In this document: one piece after another, positions 63,959-64,000 of the stretch
How positions within the stretch are numbered: position 1 is the stretch's first letter
How the letters are laid out: each line of letters begins with the position of its first letter
From: Betaproteobacteria bacterium
GTDB lineage: Bacteria; Pseudomonadota; Gammaproteobacteria; Burkholderiales; Rhodocyclaceae
Direction: 5' to 3'
Assembly (NCBI GenBank): GCA_020621405.1
Contig: JAHRYN010000001.1
Span: 821,883 to 885,882, forward strand
DNA: 64,000 nt
The notes under the pieces: generated by a model
The model's database searches: none
What the model saw: only the letters and a program-made list of their open reading frames with translations
What the model was told of the DNA's origin: nothing
Position numbers and translations under genes: made by a program

Positions 63959-64000
63959 ATGAGCAAGTCCCGCAGTCACGCAGTCCTTGGCACCACCCTC
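63959..64000 (+). CDS. Start of an unidentified gene (cut by window edge)
   Basis: An ATG at 63959 with GGAG about eight bases upstream opens a frame 'MSKSRSHAVLGTTL' that runs off the window. From its position after the transglycosylase it is likely another ICE transfer gene, but 14 residues are too few to identify it. Confidence 0.5.
   Translation, partial: MSKSRSHAVLGTTL

Noticed and set aside
1-64000. CRISPR arrays, tRNA or rRNA genes, complete insertion sequences
   Set aside because: None seen: no regularly spaced repeats of CRISPR type, no transposase-like protein with inverted ends, and no tRNA-like cloverleaf at the module borders examined.

Overview
The window looks like a high-GC betaproteobacterial chromosome carrying an integrative element loaded with metal-resistance genes. 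The evidence is the family content: a MerR/DUF2256/photolyase cluster, czc and cus/cop operons of the Cupriavidus/Burkholderiales style, and ICE-type transfer genes. Species cannot be assigned by eye.

Positions 1-5058 look like ordinary chromosome. A MerR-type regulator (cut by the window edge) lies divergent from a tightly overlapping light-repair operon: a DUF2256 mini-protein, a PhrB-type iron-sulfur photolyase, a FAD-domain photolyase relative with an unusual domain order, and a class I-like photolyase. At about 5245 a short stretch resembles the 3' end of guaA. I read it as a possible attachment site and left boundary of the element.

Positions 5.8-9.4 kb hold a probable Mn2+ module: a yybP-ykoY type riboswitch, a GDT1/UPF0016 exporter and a P2-type ATPase. 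Positions 9.5-21.9 kb hold a Zn/Cd/Co module: a P1B-4 ATPase (czcP-like), a PII-like protein, an HME-RND pump (czcA, czcB, czcC), czcI and a small membrane protein, then cadA with its divergent regulator cadR and a clear MerR-type operator.

Positions 22.0-33.5 kb form a defence island of lower GC. It holds an HNH endonuclease gene, a complete Wadjet system (jetA, jetB, jetC, jetD) and a divergent WYL-domain regulator. The two transcription units appear to share one palindromic -35 hexamer between operators. Next come a CoiA/DUF6035-like putative nuclease and an unrecognised ATP-grasp-like protein. Positions 33.5-34.06 kb are a rearrangement scar holding 3' fragments of a second WYL regulator and of a second metal-sensor kinase.

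Positions 34.06-58.2 kb hold a large copper/silver module: a P1B ATPase with a CPD metal motif, lemA/TPM genes, a Met-rich protein, an MFS transporter and a two-component system (cusS/cusR-like). A long plus-strand cluster follows with an outer-membrane lipoprotein, multicopper oxidase, cupredoxin, DUF411, CusF, a Met-rich protein, DUF2933, a methyltransferase-like membrane protein, a Cu+ ATPase and cusCBA. Two matching dyads, at 43290 and 57871, are candidate response-regulator boxes. After a VTT membrane protein, positions 59.2-64 kb carry ICE transfer genes: TIGR03747, a TraD coupling ATPase, a TraI/MobH-like protein lacking its expected core, and a lytic transglycosylase. In total the window encodes five P-type ATPases and two complete RND tripartite pumps.
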